Part shown: positions 18,514 to 28,266 of the stretch, piece after piece
Numbering within the stretch: the first letter of the stretch is position 1
How the letters are laid out: every line of letters begins with the position of its first letter
Assembly (NCBI GenBank): GCA_965230795.1
Contig: OZ246020.1
Location: 4,204,395 to 4,268,394, forward strand
DNA from: PZPK01 sp965230795
GTDB lineage: Bacteria; Pseudomonadota; Gammaproteobacteria; Pseudomonadales; Oleiphilaceae
Length of the DNA stretch: 64,000 bases
Direction of reading: 5' to 3'
Program-made: the position numbers and the translations under genes
Notes under the pieces: generated by a model
Told to the model about the DNA's origin: nothing
Seen by the model: the letters and a program-made list of their open reading frames with translations, nothing else
The model's database searches: none

Positions 18514-19491
18514 CTATTTCGCCAGACTCAATATGGATTGGCTAAGATCAAGAATATCCAGCATCCTCGCCAGGTAATGATCACGGAAGGTGATGGGGGC
18601 AGCATCGTCTGACAGTAGTTGCGTTTCAACGGTATCAATTACCCTGTGCAGGCGCCGCTGATGCAAACCCGCCCGCCGTTGCAAGGGGTCGGTCAGTACT
18701 CCCGAAAATGTCGCCAAAATCGAAGCCGGTACCAACAGCCCGGTAAAGACCCCAAGCATCATCAGTTTGGGAGTCGCCACACCAACAATGGAATAGTACA
18801 CACCACCCGCCCAGGGTCCCGCCCAAAAACTCTGCGCCGCGAGCGCATGCGCGAGGCTGCTGGACACCGAAGCGGTCAAAGCGGTGAGTCCCGGCGTGAC
18901 CTTGTGAAACACGGCCATGCCCGCAGCCGCTGACAACAGGGACACCGAAATATCTGCTGCCGCTGTGCGACTACCCACATAGGCTTCGAGGGTGTGGGTC
19001 AGCCGTTCCTGAAACTCCACTTCCTGCTGATGGGACATAAGCACCGTCATTGCTTCGGCCAGCGGTTCTGCAATGCGGGGATCTTTGCAAATTTCCAGCA
19101 TCAACGCATCCTCACGATCAGACTCCGACAAGCCCCATGTAATTTCCAACAGTTCCTCGCGTATCAGGCGATCCAGTTCCCGCCCCAATCGGGTCTCGAT
19201 AAACAGATTGGCCTCAGCGAGCCGCCTGGCACTGCGCCTGGCGCCCACTGCATGCATGGTTTTGGCGCCGGCATACTTGGCAACGGTCAAAGCGCTGGAG
19301 ACGGCATTGACGGGCGACTTGAGCAGATCCCAGCCTAAGGAGTGTCGATGCAGACGCAACGAACCCTGAAAGGTGAAATGCTTGTCCACAAAGGGACGCA
19401 CGCGCTCGTGCCGGGAAGCGATATAGCGCCGCACGGCATCGCTGTAGACTTGCTCCAGCGGCATGGATACGAGCTTATCGTTAAGTGTCAT
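18514..19491 (-). CDS. Conserved hypothetical protein with C-terminal membrane helices
   Basis: This 325-residue protein has a basic soluble N-terminal half starting MTLNDKLVSMPLEQVYSD, with the block RYIASRHERVRPFVDKHFT, and three or four hydrophobic segments between about residues 185 and 265. It resembles a family I believe is catalogued as DUF6635, but I cannot confirm this. No catalytic motif is visible. It is separated from the 131-residue gene by 124 bases on the same strand and diverges from the following GGDEF-EAL gene. Function unknown. Confidence 0.72.
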   Translation of the reverse strand: MTLNDKLVSMPLEQVYSDAVRRYIASRHERVRPFVDKHFTFQGSLRLHRHSLGWDLLKSPVNAVSSALTVAKYAGAKTMHAVGARRSARRLAEANLFIETRLGRELDRLIREELLEITWGLSESDREDALMLEICKDPRIAEPLAEAMTVLMSHQQEVEFQERLTHTLEAYVGSRTAAADISVSLLSAAAGMAVFHKVTPGLTALTASVSSSLAHALAAQSFWAGPWAGGVYYSIVGVATPKLMMLGVFTGLLVPASILATFSGVLTDPLQRRAGLHQRRLHRVIDTVETQLLSDDAAPITFRDHYLARMLDILDLSQSILSLAK

Positions 19492-19634
19492 GTCTGATTC
19501 CTGTTGATCTGCCTAGCAGAGAGTGTGTCCTTAACTATACTAGTTACCAGCGCGTCTTTGGAGACGCCGTAACAGACTGATCCCAGGATCAAATCGGACC
19601 GCCTCGGCGGATGGTTAATGCAGGATGCTGCCGC

Positions 19635-22034
19635 ATGTCTGAGACACTCACAAGGCAACCCGAACACTCACCACGAACCGTTCGTTATCCTTTGTTTGTG
19701 ATAGGTCTGTCCTTTCTTGGCGTTCTCGCCATCTCTTTTCCTTTGCTGGTTATCCAGATTCAATCCGGCGTCACCGCCTATCTTGCAGGGGAAAGCGCCT
19801 GGTCCCGGGGGCAGCTGGAAGCCGTGCGTTATATCTATGCTTATGCGAGCAACGGGCGCCAGGACGATCTGGAACAGGCACGGCTGTGGCTGGATATTCC
19901 CTTGGGAGACCTATCGGCGCGCCTGGCGCTGGATCAGCCTGTGGCCGATGACGAGGCGGCCTACGACGGTTTTTTCAGGGGCCAGAACCATCCTCACGAC
20001 ATTCCAAAAATGATCTGGCTTTACAAACTCGCCCACAACGCTCCCTACGTCAATGACGCTATTGAAGCATGGCGCAACAGCGACCCTTATATACGGGAAC
20101 TGGATGCCATTCTGCTCAGACTGGAAAGCGCCTGGCAGCGAGGCGCCATCAGCTTGCCCCAACGCCGCCTGTTACTGGAGCAACTGGCGGCAACCAATGC
20201 CGAACTGGCCTATCACGCCAACGCCTTTCGAAGAGCCATGAGCCGGGCCAGCCGCGCGCTGGAAACCATCCTGTCGCTGACCAGTATGGTGTTTTTCGTT
20301 TTGCTTGGCGGCTTTGCGGTACTCATCATCATGCGCCTGACCCAGAACCTCAGACAGTCGGAGTTCAAGTTTCGCAGCACCTTCGAACGCGCGGCAATCG
20401 GTATTCTGCAGTTGGATGCAAGAGCCAGAGTGATTGAGGCAAATCGGGCGGCCTGTGAAACACTGGCCTATGAAATGGAAGACATTCGCTTCAAACACTT
20501 CAGCGATTTACTCGAGCCCACCCTGTCCGATCACGTCTCTGCCGCAAGCGCATTCAAACCCGAAAGCGATAATGACAGCCATACAGCTGAGCATCGCATG
20601 CGTGCCGGCGATGGTTCGATTATCTGGGCCAAACTGACCACCTCCCGACTCCAGGCAGGGCGCAAAAGTGGGGCCCGTTTTATCGTTATTCTGGAGGATG
20701 TTTCTGAATCCCATCGCCTCACGGAGGAACTCAACTATCAGGCCAGCCACGACGAACTCACCGGACTGATTAACCGACGCGCATTTATGAAATATCTGGA
20801 AGAAGCGCTGCATCGCGCCCAGAACGAACATTTCGTCCATGCCCTGTGTTTTATCGATCTGGATCGATTCAAGATCGTCAACGACACCTCCGGCCATGAA
20901 GTTGGTGACCATCTCTTGCGTCAGGTCACAGGGGAAATCTCCCGACATTTACGCAAAGGTGATCTGTTTGCGCGCCTGGGTGGAGATGAGTTTGGTCTCA
21001 TTCTCGATTGCTGCGATCCCGAGAGCGCAGCGGAAATCGCCGAGACCATTCGTAACAGCCTGACCGAAAAACCGTTTGTCTGGGAGGATCGCAGCTTCAG
21101 TATCGGCTGCAGTATTGGCATCGCGCCGATTACCGCAAGCAGTCATGATGCGCTTGAGCTGCTTCGGGCCGCAGACAGTGCCTGTCATCTGGCGAAAGAA
21201 CAGGGGCGCAGCCGTGTCTTGCTGGCCAAAGAAGATGACCAGGCACTGGCTGCCAGAAGGCAACAAATGGAATGGCTGGAACGGATTCGCAAGGCCATAC
21301 AGGAAGAGCGTCTGATGCTGTATGCCCAGCGTATCACCGCGCTTCAGGATGAGGACAATCTAAACTATGAGATTCTGTTGCGCATGCGCAATGAAGAAGG
21401 TGAGATTGTTCCGCCCGGAGCCTTCCTGCCTGCCGCGGAACGCTTTGGTATCGCAGATCTGGTTGATCGCTGGGTAATTGAAAATACCTTCGCGTCACTC
21501 AAGGCTCATTCGGAGCATCTGTCTGCGCTCCATCGCTGCCATATTAATATCTCCGGCAACTCCTTTGACCAGGAGGGCTTCGCCGCATTTGTTGAAGCCA
21601 GACTGACTGAGGCACCAGAGCTGGCGCCGAAAATCTGCTTTGAGATCACCGAGACGGCAGCCGTCAGGAATCTGGCCGAGGTCCGCCAGTTTATGACACG
21701 AATGGAGAGTCTGGGTTGCCGTTTTGCTCTCGACGACTTTGGCTCCGGACTATCGTCATTCGGCTATCTCAAACAATTACCGGTGGATTGCCTCAAGATT
21801 GATGGCGCCTTTGTACGCAACATTGCAGACAACAAAACCGATCGTGCCATGGTCAAGGCCATCAACGACATCGCCCATACCCTGGAAAAAGAAACTGTTG
21901 CGGAGTTTGCGGAGAACCAGGCTTCGGTCGATATTCTCAAAAGCCTGGGCGTGGATTACGCCCAGGGCTATCATCTGCATCGGCCAGAACCTCTGCAGAC
22001 CCTGCTTGATCCACGAAACGAAAAGCGCGCCTGA
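19635..22034 (+). CDS. Membrane PAS-GGDEF-EAL bifunctional c-di-GMP protein
   Basis: The product is 799 residues from the ATG at 19635 (AGGA nine bases upstream; an ATG at 19611 is an alternative). Two helices (about residues 20-42 and 212-234) bracket a helical periplasmic sensor of about 170 residues. A PAS domain (245-365), a canonical GGDEF (GGDEF at 449-453, inhibitory RKGD before it) and an EAL domain follow. The EAL triad reads E-I-L at 579-581. Other EAL elements are present: NISGNSF, EITETAAV, LDDFGSGLSS and the AEFAEN block, so hydrolysis is plausible. The order matches RmcA/MorA-type hybrids. It diverges from the 325-residue membrane protein gene. Confidence 0.92.
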   Translation: MSETLTRQPEHSPRTVRYPLFVIGLSFLGVLAISFPLLVIQIQSGVTAYLAGESAWSRGQLEAVRYIYAYASNGRQDDLEQARLWLDIPLGDLSARLALDQPVADDEAAYDGFFRGQNHPHDIPKMIWLYKLAHNAPYVNDAIEAWRNSDPYIRELDAILLRLESAWQRGAISLPQRRLLLEQLAATNAELAYHANAFRRAMSRASRALETILSLTSMVFFVLLGGFAVLIIMRLTQNLRQSEFKFRSTFERAAIGILQLDARARVIEANRAACETLAYEMEDIRFKHFSDLLEPTLSDHVSAASAFKPESDNDSHTAEHRMRAGDGSIIWAKLTTSRLQAGRKSGARFIVILEDVSESHRLTEELNYQASHDELTGLINRRAFMKYLEEALHRAQNEHFVHALCFIDLDRFKIVNDTSGHEVGDHLLRQVTGEISRHLRKGDLFARLGGDEFGLILDCCDPESAAEIAETIRNSLTEKPFVWEDRSFSIGCSIGIAPITASSHDALELLRAADSACHLAKEQGRSRVLLAKEDDQALAARRQQMEWLERIRKAIQEERLMLYAQRITALQDEDNLNYEILLRMRNEEGEIVPPGAFLPAAERFGIADLVDRWVIENTFASLKAHSEHLSALHRCHINISGNSFDQEGFAAFVEARLTEAPELAPKICFEITETAAVRNLAEVRQFMTRMESLGCRFALDDFGSGLSSFGYLKQLPVDCLKIDGAFVRNIADNKTDRAMVKAINDIAHTLEKETVAEFAENQASVDILKSLGVDYAQGYHLHRPEPLQTLLDPRNEKRA

Positions 22035-22054
22035 GCACAGCTACTGACTGTGCT
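22034..22054 (+). terminator. Weak hairpin after the PAS-GGDEF-EAL gene
   Basis: AGCACAG pairs perfectly with CTGTGCT across a seven-base loop, starting at the stop codon of the upstream gene. No clear T-run follows, so termination strength is uncertain. Confidence 0.4.
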
Positions 22055-22085
22055 TCGGACGCGCAGCGGGAGGCAGACGAAATGC

Positions 22086-22565
22086 CTATCCGCGACGGTA
22101 GTGGCCAATCAGCCGGTTCATGCCCAAGACATTGCTTTCAACTTTGGCCAGCAGCTCCCACATACTCAGCCCCTCTGGAAGCGTCTCATCCGTATCGAGT
22201 GCCAGCACCCAGAAATAATACTGATGGGTGCCGTGTCCTTCGGGTGGCATCGGCCCGCCATAACCAATGTTGCCAAAGTTGTTCTGTCCCTGGGTATATG
22301 CATTGGTGGCTTCATCGAGAGAGGAAACATCCGCCGGAATGTTGTAGAGAACCCAATGCACGAAACCATAAGTGCCATTGGGCGAGACCAGTGGCGCGTC
22401 CGGATCATGACAAATGACGGCAAAGCTCCTGGTGCCGGCTGGCGGATCACTCCAGCTCAAGGCTGGTGATACATCTTCGCCTTCACCCGTATACCTGGAT
22501 GGAATGTCCCCGTTTGCCACAAAGGCTGAACTGCTCAGTTGCATCGAAGAGGGCGCAAATCCCAT
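22086..22565 (-). CDS. YbhB/YbcL family Raf-kinase-inhibitor-like protein (PEBP)
   Basis: The 159-residue protein has PEBP signature blocks: SPALSWSDPPAGTRSFAV, the CHDPDAP motif near residue 52 and YGFVHWVLYNIP near 66. Bacterial PEBPs are small soluble proteins of unclear role, possibly binding phosphorylated ligands. AGGAG lies upstream of the ATG at 22565. It is convergent with the GGDEF-EAL gene, and no signal peptide is visible. Confidence 0.93.
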   Translation of the reverse strand: MGFAPSSMQLSSSAFVANGDIPSRYTGEGEDVSPALSWSDPPAGTRSFAVICHDPDAPLVSPNGTYGFVHWVLYNIPADVSSLDEATNAYTQGQNNFGNIGYGGPMPPEGHGTHQYYFWVLALDTDETLPEGLSMWELLAKVESNVLGMNRLIGHYRRG

Positions 22566-22672
22566 AGTCTTCTCCTTGTTTTTATGAATGACGTTGCACA
22601 GATCTACTACATTGAAAACAGCTTAGCATGGCACCGGGATACTGCCGAGTTGGATTGAAAAGGCTGTTACTG

Positions 22673-23224
22673 TCAATCAGCCCAACCACTACCGATGGCA
22701 CGGAAGGGCAATTCGAGATCCAGCTCCGGAACTTTCCGGGCAATCCAGGCGGGGAAGGTATTACTGTTCGGTCCGGGAAATACCGTATAGGAGTCAGCCC
22801 AGGGGTATTGTTCGGCCGCAGCGAGTATCTTGCTGATCATGGCATCCACGCCAGCGCCGCGTCTTTCAAGAATGAGCTCAGGTTCGGCGCCAAACCAATG
22901 TCGATCTGGCACATCTTCTTCGATGCGCAGCGCCGGCAGCCCCCGCTTCTGCCGCCAACCGACTACCTCCAGCACCGTATAACCATCAGCATTGGAGGGT
23001 TTCACTGAAATCCAGGTATGAACGGCAAATATTCCGCGCCAGCCCCAGGCATCTGCACCATAGACCTGAATGACAGCCTCGGGTGTAGAAGCAGGATCCG
23101 GAGCGATTTGGGCCGACGCCCGGCTGGCATCACGCCAATGGCCCGTGCTACAGGCGCTCAGTAGCAGGCAGGAAATCAGGACAAGAGAGACGCGAATATC
23201 GACACGTTTTTTCCATCGCATCAT
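22673..23224 (-). CDS. DUF3750 lipoprotein
   Basis: The product is 183 residues from the ATG at 23224, with AAGGTGAG upstream. The N terminus is a lipoprotein signal: basic residues, a hydrophobic core and the lipobox LSAC near residue 26. The mature part has DUF3750 hallmarks: IQVYGADAWGWRGIFAVHTWI, VVGWR and the strongly conserved YTVFPGPNSNTFPAW block near residue 155. The function of DUF3750 is unknown. It stands alone between the PEBP gene and the RND pump operon on the same strand. Confidence 0.88.
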   Translation of the reverse strand: MMRWKKRVDIRVSLVLISCLLLSACSTGHWRDASRASAQIAPDPASTPEAVIQVYGADAWGWRGIFAVHTWISVKPSNADGYTVLEVVGWRQKRGLPALRIEEDVPDRHWFGAEPELILERRGAGVDAMISKILAAAEQYPWADSYTVFPGPNSNTFPAWIARKVPELDLELPFRAIGSGWAD

Positions 23225-23313
23225 GAACACTCACCTTATTGATAAACACCTCAATGCTACGCACGAAAGCGGCAAAAAGTTCAGTTACCAACACCACCCG
23301 TACATTGCATCCA

Positions 23314-26300
23314 CTATTGATTTAACTCTTTCTCAATCTGTCTGGCAACATCGTTTACGGCGCCTGTGTGACGGGCGATGACGCTATAGGCGACCGGCAC
23401 AATAAACAGGGTAAACAACGTGGCCGCAGCCACCCCCGCCAGTACCACGGCACCTATGACGATTCGGGTCTCCGAGCCAGCACCCGATGACAACACCAGC
23501 GGGATCGCGCCAGCAATGGTGGTAAATCCTGTCATCATAATGGGACGAAAACGAACCGCCGAGGCTTCCATGATGGCCTTTCCAAATTCGACGCCCTGGT
23601 CCCGTAATTGATTGATAAATTCGACAATCAGGATGCCGTTTTTCGCCGCCAGTCCAACGAGCATGATCAGGCCAATCTGCGAATAAATGTTCAATGACAA
23701 GCCGAACAGATACAGACTCCACAATCCTCCAGCCAGTGCCAGCGGCACAGTGAGCATAATCACCAGAGGATGGATCCAGCTTTCGAACTGCGCGGCGAGA
23801 ACCAGAAATACCACCAGCAAACCCAGGGCGAAGACAAAGAGTATGGAGCTGCCCGAATTCAGGAAATCGCGGCTTTGACCTTTGTAATCAATCACCGCCT
23901 CTTCCGGCAGATGTTCTTCAACCAGCTGATTCATATAAGCAAGCGCCTCACCGAGGCTATACCCCTCCTCCAGATTCGCTTCCAGTGTGATCGCGCGAAT
24001 CCGGTTAAAGCGCGACAGGGTCTGTGGTGCGCCGTACTCTTCGATGGTGACGAGATTGGAAATGGGAATCAGCGCGCCGGTTCGCGAAGACGGCACATAG
24101 ATATTCTGAATATCTGAAAACGAGCGCTGCTGGTCCCGTTCGCCTTCGACAATCACATCGTATTCTTCACCGCGATCCAGAAAAGTCGTGATCCTGCGAC
24201 CGCCCAACATGGTTTCCAGCGTTCTGCCTATTTCCTCTATGCTGACACCCAGATCGGCGGCGCGATCATAATCAACGCTGATATCAATCTGGGGTCGTGT
24301 TTCCTCATAGTCGCTGTCCAGGCCGGCCAGCCCGGGATTATTCTCGTTGACCTTTTCGAGCAGAATATCCCGCCATTGCGCCAGCTCTTCATAGGTGCTG
24401 CCACCGAGCACAAACTGCAGCGGCTTTTGAGTCCCCCCGCCCAGTCCTTGCCGCATAATCGGGAACGCTCTGACACCAGGCAGCCCCGCCAGACTTGCCC
24501 GCACTTCCGCCATAATTGCCCCGGCCGGTCGCCGCTGGGACCAGTCATTGAGAATCACAATCGCGATACCATTGTTAAAGTTTTCGATATTGCCGAAGGC
24601 CCGCGGCGCCCGCACCAGCAAGCGCTTGATCTCGCCGCTTTCCACCAAAGGCATCATGCGGCGCTCGATCTCATTCATGTACTCCTCGGTGTAGGAGAAG
24701 CTGGCACCCTCCGGGCCATTGATAATCAGAAAAAACACGCCGCGATCTTCTCTGGGCGTAAATTCCTGATTAATACCGGGGTAAATGTAGGCTGTCGCCC
24801 CCGTCACCAGAACAAAAACCAGCAGCGCTATAAAGGGTCGCTTTATTGCTCCCTGGAGTACGCCGACGTAAGCGTTGCGGAGGGAGCTAAACCCCCTGTC
24901 AAAGGCCTGGAGCAGACTGGTTTTATCATCGCTCGTTGGCCTCAAAAGCTTTGAAGCCAGCATGGGAGACAAGGTCAATGCAATCAAGGATGAGAAGGCG
25001 ACGGCTGCGGCAATGGTCAGGGCAAACTCGGTAAAGAGCTGGCCAATATCGCCTTCGAGGAAAGTGATGGGGACAAACACGGAGATCAATACGATGGTGG
25101 TGGCAATCACCGCAAATGCCACCTGGCGAGCCCCTTTGTAAGCAGCGACTAAAGGACTTTCGCCGTAGTCCTGAATCCGGCGTACGATATTTTCCAGCAT
25201 GACAATGGCATCATCCACCACCAGACCAATGGCCAGTACCAGTGCCAGAAGGGTCAAGAGGTTGATGGAAAAACCGAACAGGTAGATGGCAATGAAGGTC
25301 GCGATCAGAGAGATGGGAACCGTTACCGCCGGAATCAGCATGGAGCGGACGCTACCTAAAAAGACATAGATCACCAGCACCACGCAGGCAATGGCTATAA
25401 ACAGGGTTTTGTAGACTTCGGCAATGGAAGCCTCTATGAATACCGCGGCATTGAAACTTTGTTTGATGGACATGCCGTTGGGCAGGCTGCGGTTCAGTTT
25501 TGCCGTCAGGGCTTTGACTTCATTGGCCACATTAATGGTGTTGGCCGTGGACTGTCTGATCACCCCGATCCCGACCATGGGAACTTCGTTGCCGCGAAAG
25601 AAGGTGCGATCTTCGACCACCCCGAGCTCAATCCTCGCCACATCACCCAGTCTGACCAGGTAGCCATTGCCGTTTTCGTCAGCTCCCTCTGCCAGCACTA
25701 TTTTCTTGAAATCCGCCGGCTGTTTGAAGTTACGCTCTATCCGTGCCTTGAAGAGACGCTCATCCGATTCCAGAACGCCGGCGGGCAGTTCTATATTCTC
25801 GCGCCGCAAAGCGCTTTCAACATCGGCCACACTCAACTGGCGAGCTGCCAACTCCTGTCGATCCAGCCAGATGCGCATGGCATAGGACAAGCCCCCGCCA
25901 ATCCTGACACGCGCCACGCCATCCAGCGTTGAGTACTGATCCACCAGATAGCGCTGGGCAAAATCGGTCAATTCAGGAACCGTCATTTCCTCACTGACCA
26001 GATTCTGCCAGATAATAACATCGTCATTGCTGTCCACTTTCTGCACTTCGGGGGGATCAGCTTCGACCGGAAGATTGTCAGCAATACCGGAGATGCGATC
26101 GCGGACATCATTGGCGGCGGAATCGATATCGCGGTCGATGGAAAATTCAATGGTGACATTGGATTCTCCATCTTCAGACTCCGACTCGATAAACTCGATG
26201 CCCTCAATCCCTGCAATACGCTCTTCGATAATGCGGGTCACCTGCGTTTCGACAATATTGGCCGGTGCGCCCGGATACGTCACTTCGACCGTGACAACCG

Positions 26301-26427
26301 GAGGATCAATATCGGGATATTCCCGCAACGACAGACGCTCATAGGCAACAATGCCAAAGGCGATCAATAACAGTGAGACAACACTGGCGAAAACGGGACG
26401 CTTGATCGAAACATCAGACAGAATCAT
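23314..26427 (-). CDS. RND efflux pump inner-membrane transporter (AcrB/MexB family)
   Basis: The 1,037-residue length is normal for HAE1 RND pumps. The N terminus MILSDVSIKRPVFASV, the paired aspartates in transmembrane helix 4 (LVVDDAIVMLENIVRR, near residue 405) and GFTTIAGAIPLVLSSGAG near residue 960 are typical. It works as a proton-driven trimer with the adaptor encoded immediately upstream; the start overlaps the adaptor stop by four bases. No outer-membrane channel gene is present, so a TolC-type partner must come from elsewhere. Substrates cannot be read from sequence. It probably belongs to the two-gene pumps typical of marine gammaproteobacteria. Confidence 0.95.
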   Translation of the reverse strand: MILSDVSIKRPVFASVVSLLLIAFGIVAYERLSLREYPDIDPPVVTVEVTYPGAPANIVETQVTRIIEERIAGIEGIEFIESESEDGESNVTIEFSIDRDIDSAANDVRDRISGIADNLPVEADPPEVQKVDSNDDVIIWQNLVSEEMTVPELTDFAQRYLVDQYSTLDGVARVRIGGGLSYAMRIWLDRQELAARQLSVADVESALRRENIELPAGVLESDERLFKARIERNFKQPADFKKIVLAEGADENGNGYLVRLGDVARIELGVVEDRTFFRGNEVPMVGIGVIRQSTANTINVANEVKALTAKLNRSLPNGMSIKQSFNAAVFIEASIAEVYKTLFIAIACVVLVIYVFLGSVRSMLIPAVTVPISLIATFIAIYLFGFSINLLTLLALVLAIGLVVDDAIVMLENIVRRIQDYGESPLVAAYKGARQVAFAVIATTIVLISVFVPITFLEGDIGQLFTEFALTIAAAVAFSSLIALTLSPMLASKLLRPTSDDKTSLLQAFDRGFSSLRNAYVGVLQGAIKRPFIALLVFVLVTGATAYIYPGINQEFTPREDRGVFFLIINGPEGASFSYTEEYMNEIERRMMPLVESGEIKRLLVRAPRAFGNIENFNNGIAIVILNDWSQRRPAGAIMAEVRASLAGLPGVRAFPIMRQGLGGGTQKPLQFVLGGSTYEELAQWRDILLEKVNENNPGLAGLDSDYEETRPQIDISVDYDRAADLGVSIEEIGRTLETMLGGRRITTFLDRGEEYDVIVEGERDQQRSFSDIQNIYVPSSRTGALIPISNLVTIEEYGAPQTLSRFNRIRAITLEANLEEGYSLGEALAYMNQLVEEHLPEEAVIDYKGQSRDFLNSGSSILFVFALGLLVVFLVLAAQFESWIHPLVIMLTVPLALAGGLWSLYLFGLSLNIYSQIGLIMLVGLAAKNGILIVEFINQLRDQGVEFGKAIMEASAVRFRPIMMTGFTTIAGAIPLVLSSGAGSETRIVIGAVVLAGVAAATLFTLFIVPVAYSVIARHTGAVNDVARQIEKELNQ

Positions 26428-27503
26428 GGTGATGATGCTCCGGCAGATTGCTGCAGCAACTCACTGAGTGATTCATTATCCCTTTCAACCGCCTTGACGA
26501 TGACCGGCGAACCATCCCGCACCTTCAAGGTGCCATGGGTGACAACCTGCTGGCCTTCCTCCAGTCCCCCAAGTATTTCGACGACACCTTTGCGGCGGGC
26601 GCCCAGCTCCACCATCTGCCGCTTGACAGAACTTGGCGCGCCTGTCTGGATCAGCATCACCGCATTCTGATTCCCGCGAGTAACAATCGCCTCCTCGGGG
26701 ACCACCAGCGCCTGCCTGGGATTCTTATTGAGTTGCACGCGCATGAGCATACCGGCTTTAAGGAGCCCTTCACCGTTGTCCAATACGGCTCTTGCCCTAA
26801 CCGCGCGCGTGATCGGATCGACCCGGCTATCAACACTGGTGACCGTTCCGGAAAACGACCTCTCGGGATAGGCACTGGCCCTGGCGTCGATGGAAATGCC
26901 AATAGTGAGAGATGACAAAAACACCTCCGGAATCGAAAAGTCGAGCTTCATGCGACTATCATCATCGATGGTCGTGATCACCATGCCAGGCTGAGCCAGC
27001 GCCCCGACACTGATGTTGCGGAAGCCCAACACCCCGTCAAAGGGTGCTTCGATACGACGCTCATTGATTCGGGACTGAATGGCCGCCACCCGTGCTTTGG
27101 CCGTATTCAACTCCCGCTCTCTCTCATCCAGTGTGGCCTGGGACGCCGATGAGCGTTTCACCAGCTCGCGCACCCGTTCTACCTGTTGTTGGGCTTCATT
27201 CAATCGGGATATTTCTTCTGCATACTCCGCCACTTCTTCGGACGCGTCCATTTCCACCAGCACGTCACCCTGTTTCACGCGCTGGTTATCTTCGAAATTT
27301 ATCCTGGTGATACGCTCTGTGACCGACGAGGTCAGATTGACATTCTCAGCCGCCTGCAAGGTACCCAGTGCCTCGACCTCGTCAACAAAATAGACCCTTT
27401 CGACATTGGCAACGAACACCGGTACGGGACTCTGCTTTGCGGTAACCAGCAGCGGATACAGCAACAGCAGACAAGCCGATAATACGCTATGCAATTCCTT
27501 CAT
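26424..27503 (-). CDS. RND efflux periplasmic adaptor (membrane fusion protein)
   Basis: This 359-residue protein starts with a Sec signal peptide (MKELHSVLSACLLLLYPLLVTA). Its lipoyl half-motifs flank a helical hairpin (about residues 85-145): the first ends in VKQGDVLVEMD, the second is RIEAPFDGVLGFRNISVGA. A beta-barrel domain follows (RSFSGTVTSVDSRVDPITRAVRARA). It bridges the RND transporter and an outer-membrane channel. The stop overlaps the transporter start (ATGA). No TetR- or AraC-type regulator is adjacent; the upstream side borders the AT-rich island. Confidence 0.94.
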   Translation of the reverse strand: MKELHSVLSACLLLLYPLLVTAKQSPVPVFVANVERVYFVDEVEALGTLQAAENVNLTSSVTERITRINFEDNQRVKQGDVLVEMDASEEVAEYAEEISRLNEAQQQVERVRELVKRSSASQATLDERERELNTAKARVAAIQSRINERRIEAPFDGVLGFRNISVGALAQPGMVITTIDDDSRMKLDFSIPEVFLSSLTIGISIDARASAYPERSFSGTVTSVDSRVDPITRAVRARAVLDNGEGLLKAGMLMRVQLNKNPRQALVVPEEAIVTRGNQNAVMLIQTGAPSSVKRQMVELGARRKGVVEILGGLEEGQQVVTHGTLKVRDGSPVIVKAVERDNESLSELLQQSAGASSP

Positions 27504-27754
27504 GATGACTTTCCAGTTGAGTGACGAGATTGATAGAGTGCAACAACCGGACGATGAGCCCGGAAACGTATCTATAACCTACGCAGCAAAGGGTGGAAAG
27601 GTTTAGTTTTTGGCGTTTACGGTTCGAACCGGGTTCTACCCCGATTTGTGTACCGAGCTAAATGATGGCGACCGGGTAAAGCGTTTTTAGAGAAAGCAGC
27701 ATGATGGAAATTTCATCCAAAGCGTGGTTCTAAACCGGGGTGGAGGTCACTACA
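27504..27754. other. Island boundary region upstream of the efflux operon
   Basis: The stretch is the shared upstream side of the minus-strand adaptor gene and the plus-strand island genes. It contains a perfect 12-bp palindrome CGGTTCGAACCG at 27620-27631 and a ten-codon reading frame at 27701-27733 (ATG ATG ... TAA) that could be a leader peptide but has no strong support. Base composition shifts toward A+T near here. No convincing promoter was assigned. Confidence 0.4.
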
Positions 27755-27916
27755 GTGTCACAGTCAGCCGATAATACAATTGCATCTCAAATTGGAGGAA
27801 CAAACCCAGGTGATGCCTTTATTGGAAAGGGGCGGGCAGTAGGTTTAGGGTTGTTACCGCTATTGAATTTTGAAGCGCAGCAGCATGGCGGAATACAGAT
27901 GCTAGGAGAATATTAA
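27755..27916 (+). CDS. Small hypothetical protein, 53 residues, overlapping the EF-Tu-like gene
   Basis: A GTG at 27755 has a perfect GGAGG eight bases upstream. The frame runs 53 codons to a TAA at 27914-27916, and the next gene's ATG starts on the last A of that stop (TAATG), a typical coupling arrangement. The peptide starts MSQSADNTIASQIGGTNPGD and is glycine-rich in the middle (AFIGKGRAVGLGLL). I do not recognise it. It could be a true small gene, a regulatory leader, or the 3' remnant of a larger gene such as a toxin whose downstream partner was kept. The good ribosome site favours real translation. Confidence 0.5.
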   Translation: MSQSADNTIASQIGGTNPGDAFIGKGRAVGLGLLPLLNFEAQQHGGIQMLGEY

Positions 27917-28242
27917 TGAGTACTAACGGAATGGTTAAATTCGCATGCCTTATCAACCTGAAAAATAAGGAAGAAGGGGGACGGCACACGCCGATTAGTA
28001 GCGGCTTTCGTACTGATATGAAGTTCAATGACGAATTTAGAATGGTCGTTATTGAGTTTGATCAAGAGTGGCTGTTTCCTGGTCAGGAGGTGCAAGGAAA
28101 TATAACCGCTTTACTACATGGCGATGATGAGATCGAAAAAGTACTAGAGAACAAAACATCAATTATCGCTGATGGAGCAAATGAAATTGGTAAAATTGAA
28201 GTTATTTCTGTGCTTGATCGTGGCAATGTTGAATGGGATTAG
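27916..28242 (+). CDS. Stand-alone EF-Tu domain-3-like protein
   Basis: The 108-residue protein aligns by eye with the C-terminal beta-barrel (domain III) of elongation factor Tu. It has EEGGRHTPISSGFRTDMKF (residues 19-37) where EF-Tu has the DEGGRHTPFFKGYRPQFYF segment, then a turn with FPGQEV (EF-Tu MPGDN) and a C-terminal IIADGANEIGKIEVISVL resembling EF-Tu REGGRTVGAGVVAKVL. No G domain is present, so it is not a GTPase. AGGAGA precedes the ATG. Small free-standing proteins of this kind occur in bacteria, and their role is not established. It lies between a 53-residue gene and an HNH-like gene in an apparent operon. Confidence 0.75.
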   Translation: MSTNGMVKFACLINLKNKEEGGRHTPISSGFRTDMKFNDEFRMVVIEFDQEWLFPGQEVQGNITALLHGDDEIEKVLENKTSIIADGANEIGKIEVISVLDRGNVEWD

Positions 28243-28266
28243 CGACTTGTTCCTAAAGAGGTGTGA

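Noticed and set aside
27620..27631. GGTTCGAACC in the island resembles a tRNA T-arm
   Set aside because: It is a plain 12-bp palindrome; the flanks do not fold into a T-stem or acceptor stem, so no tRNA remnant was called.
27701..27733. Ten-codon ATG frame as a leader peptide for the island operon
   Set aside because: No clear ribosome site and no attenuator structure joined to it; too short to support.
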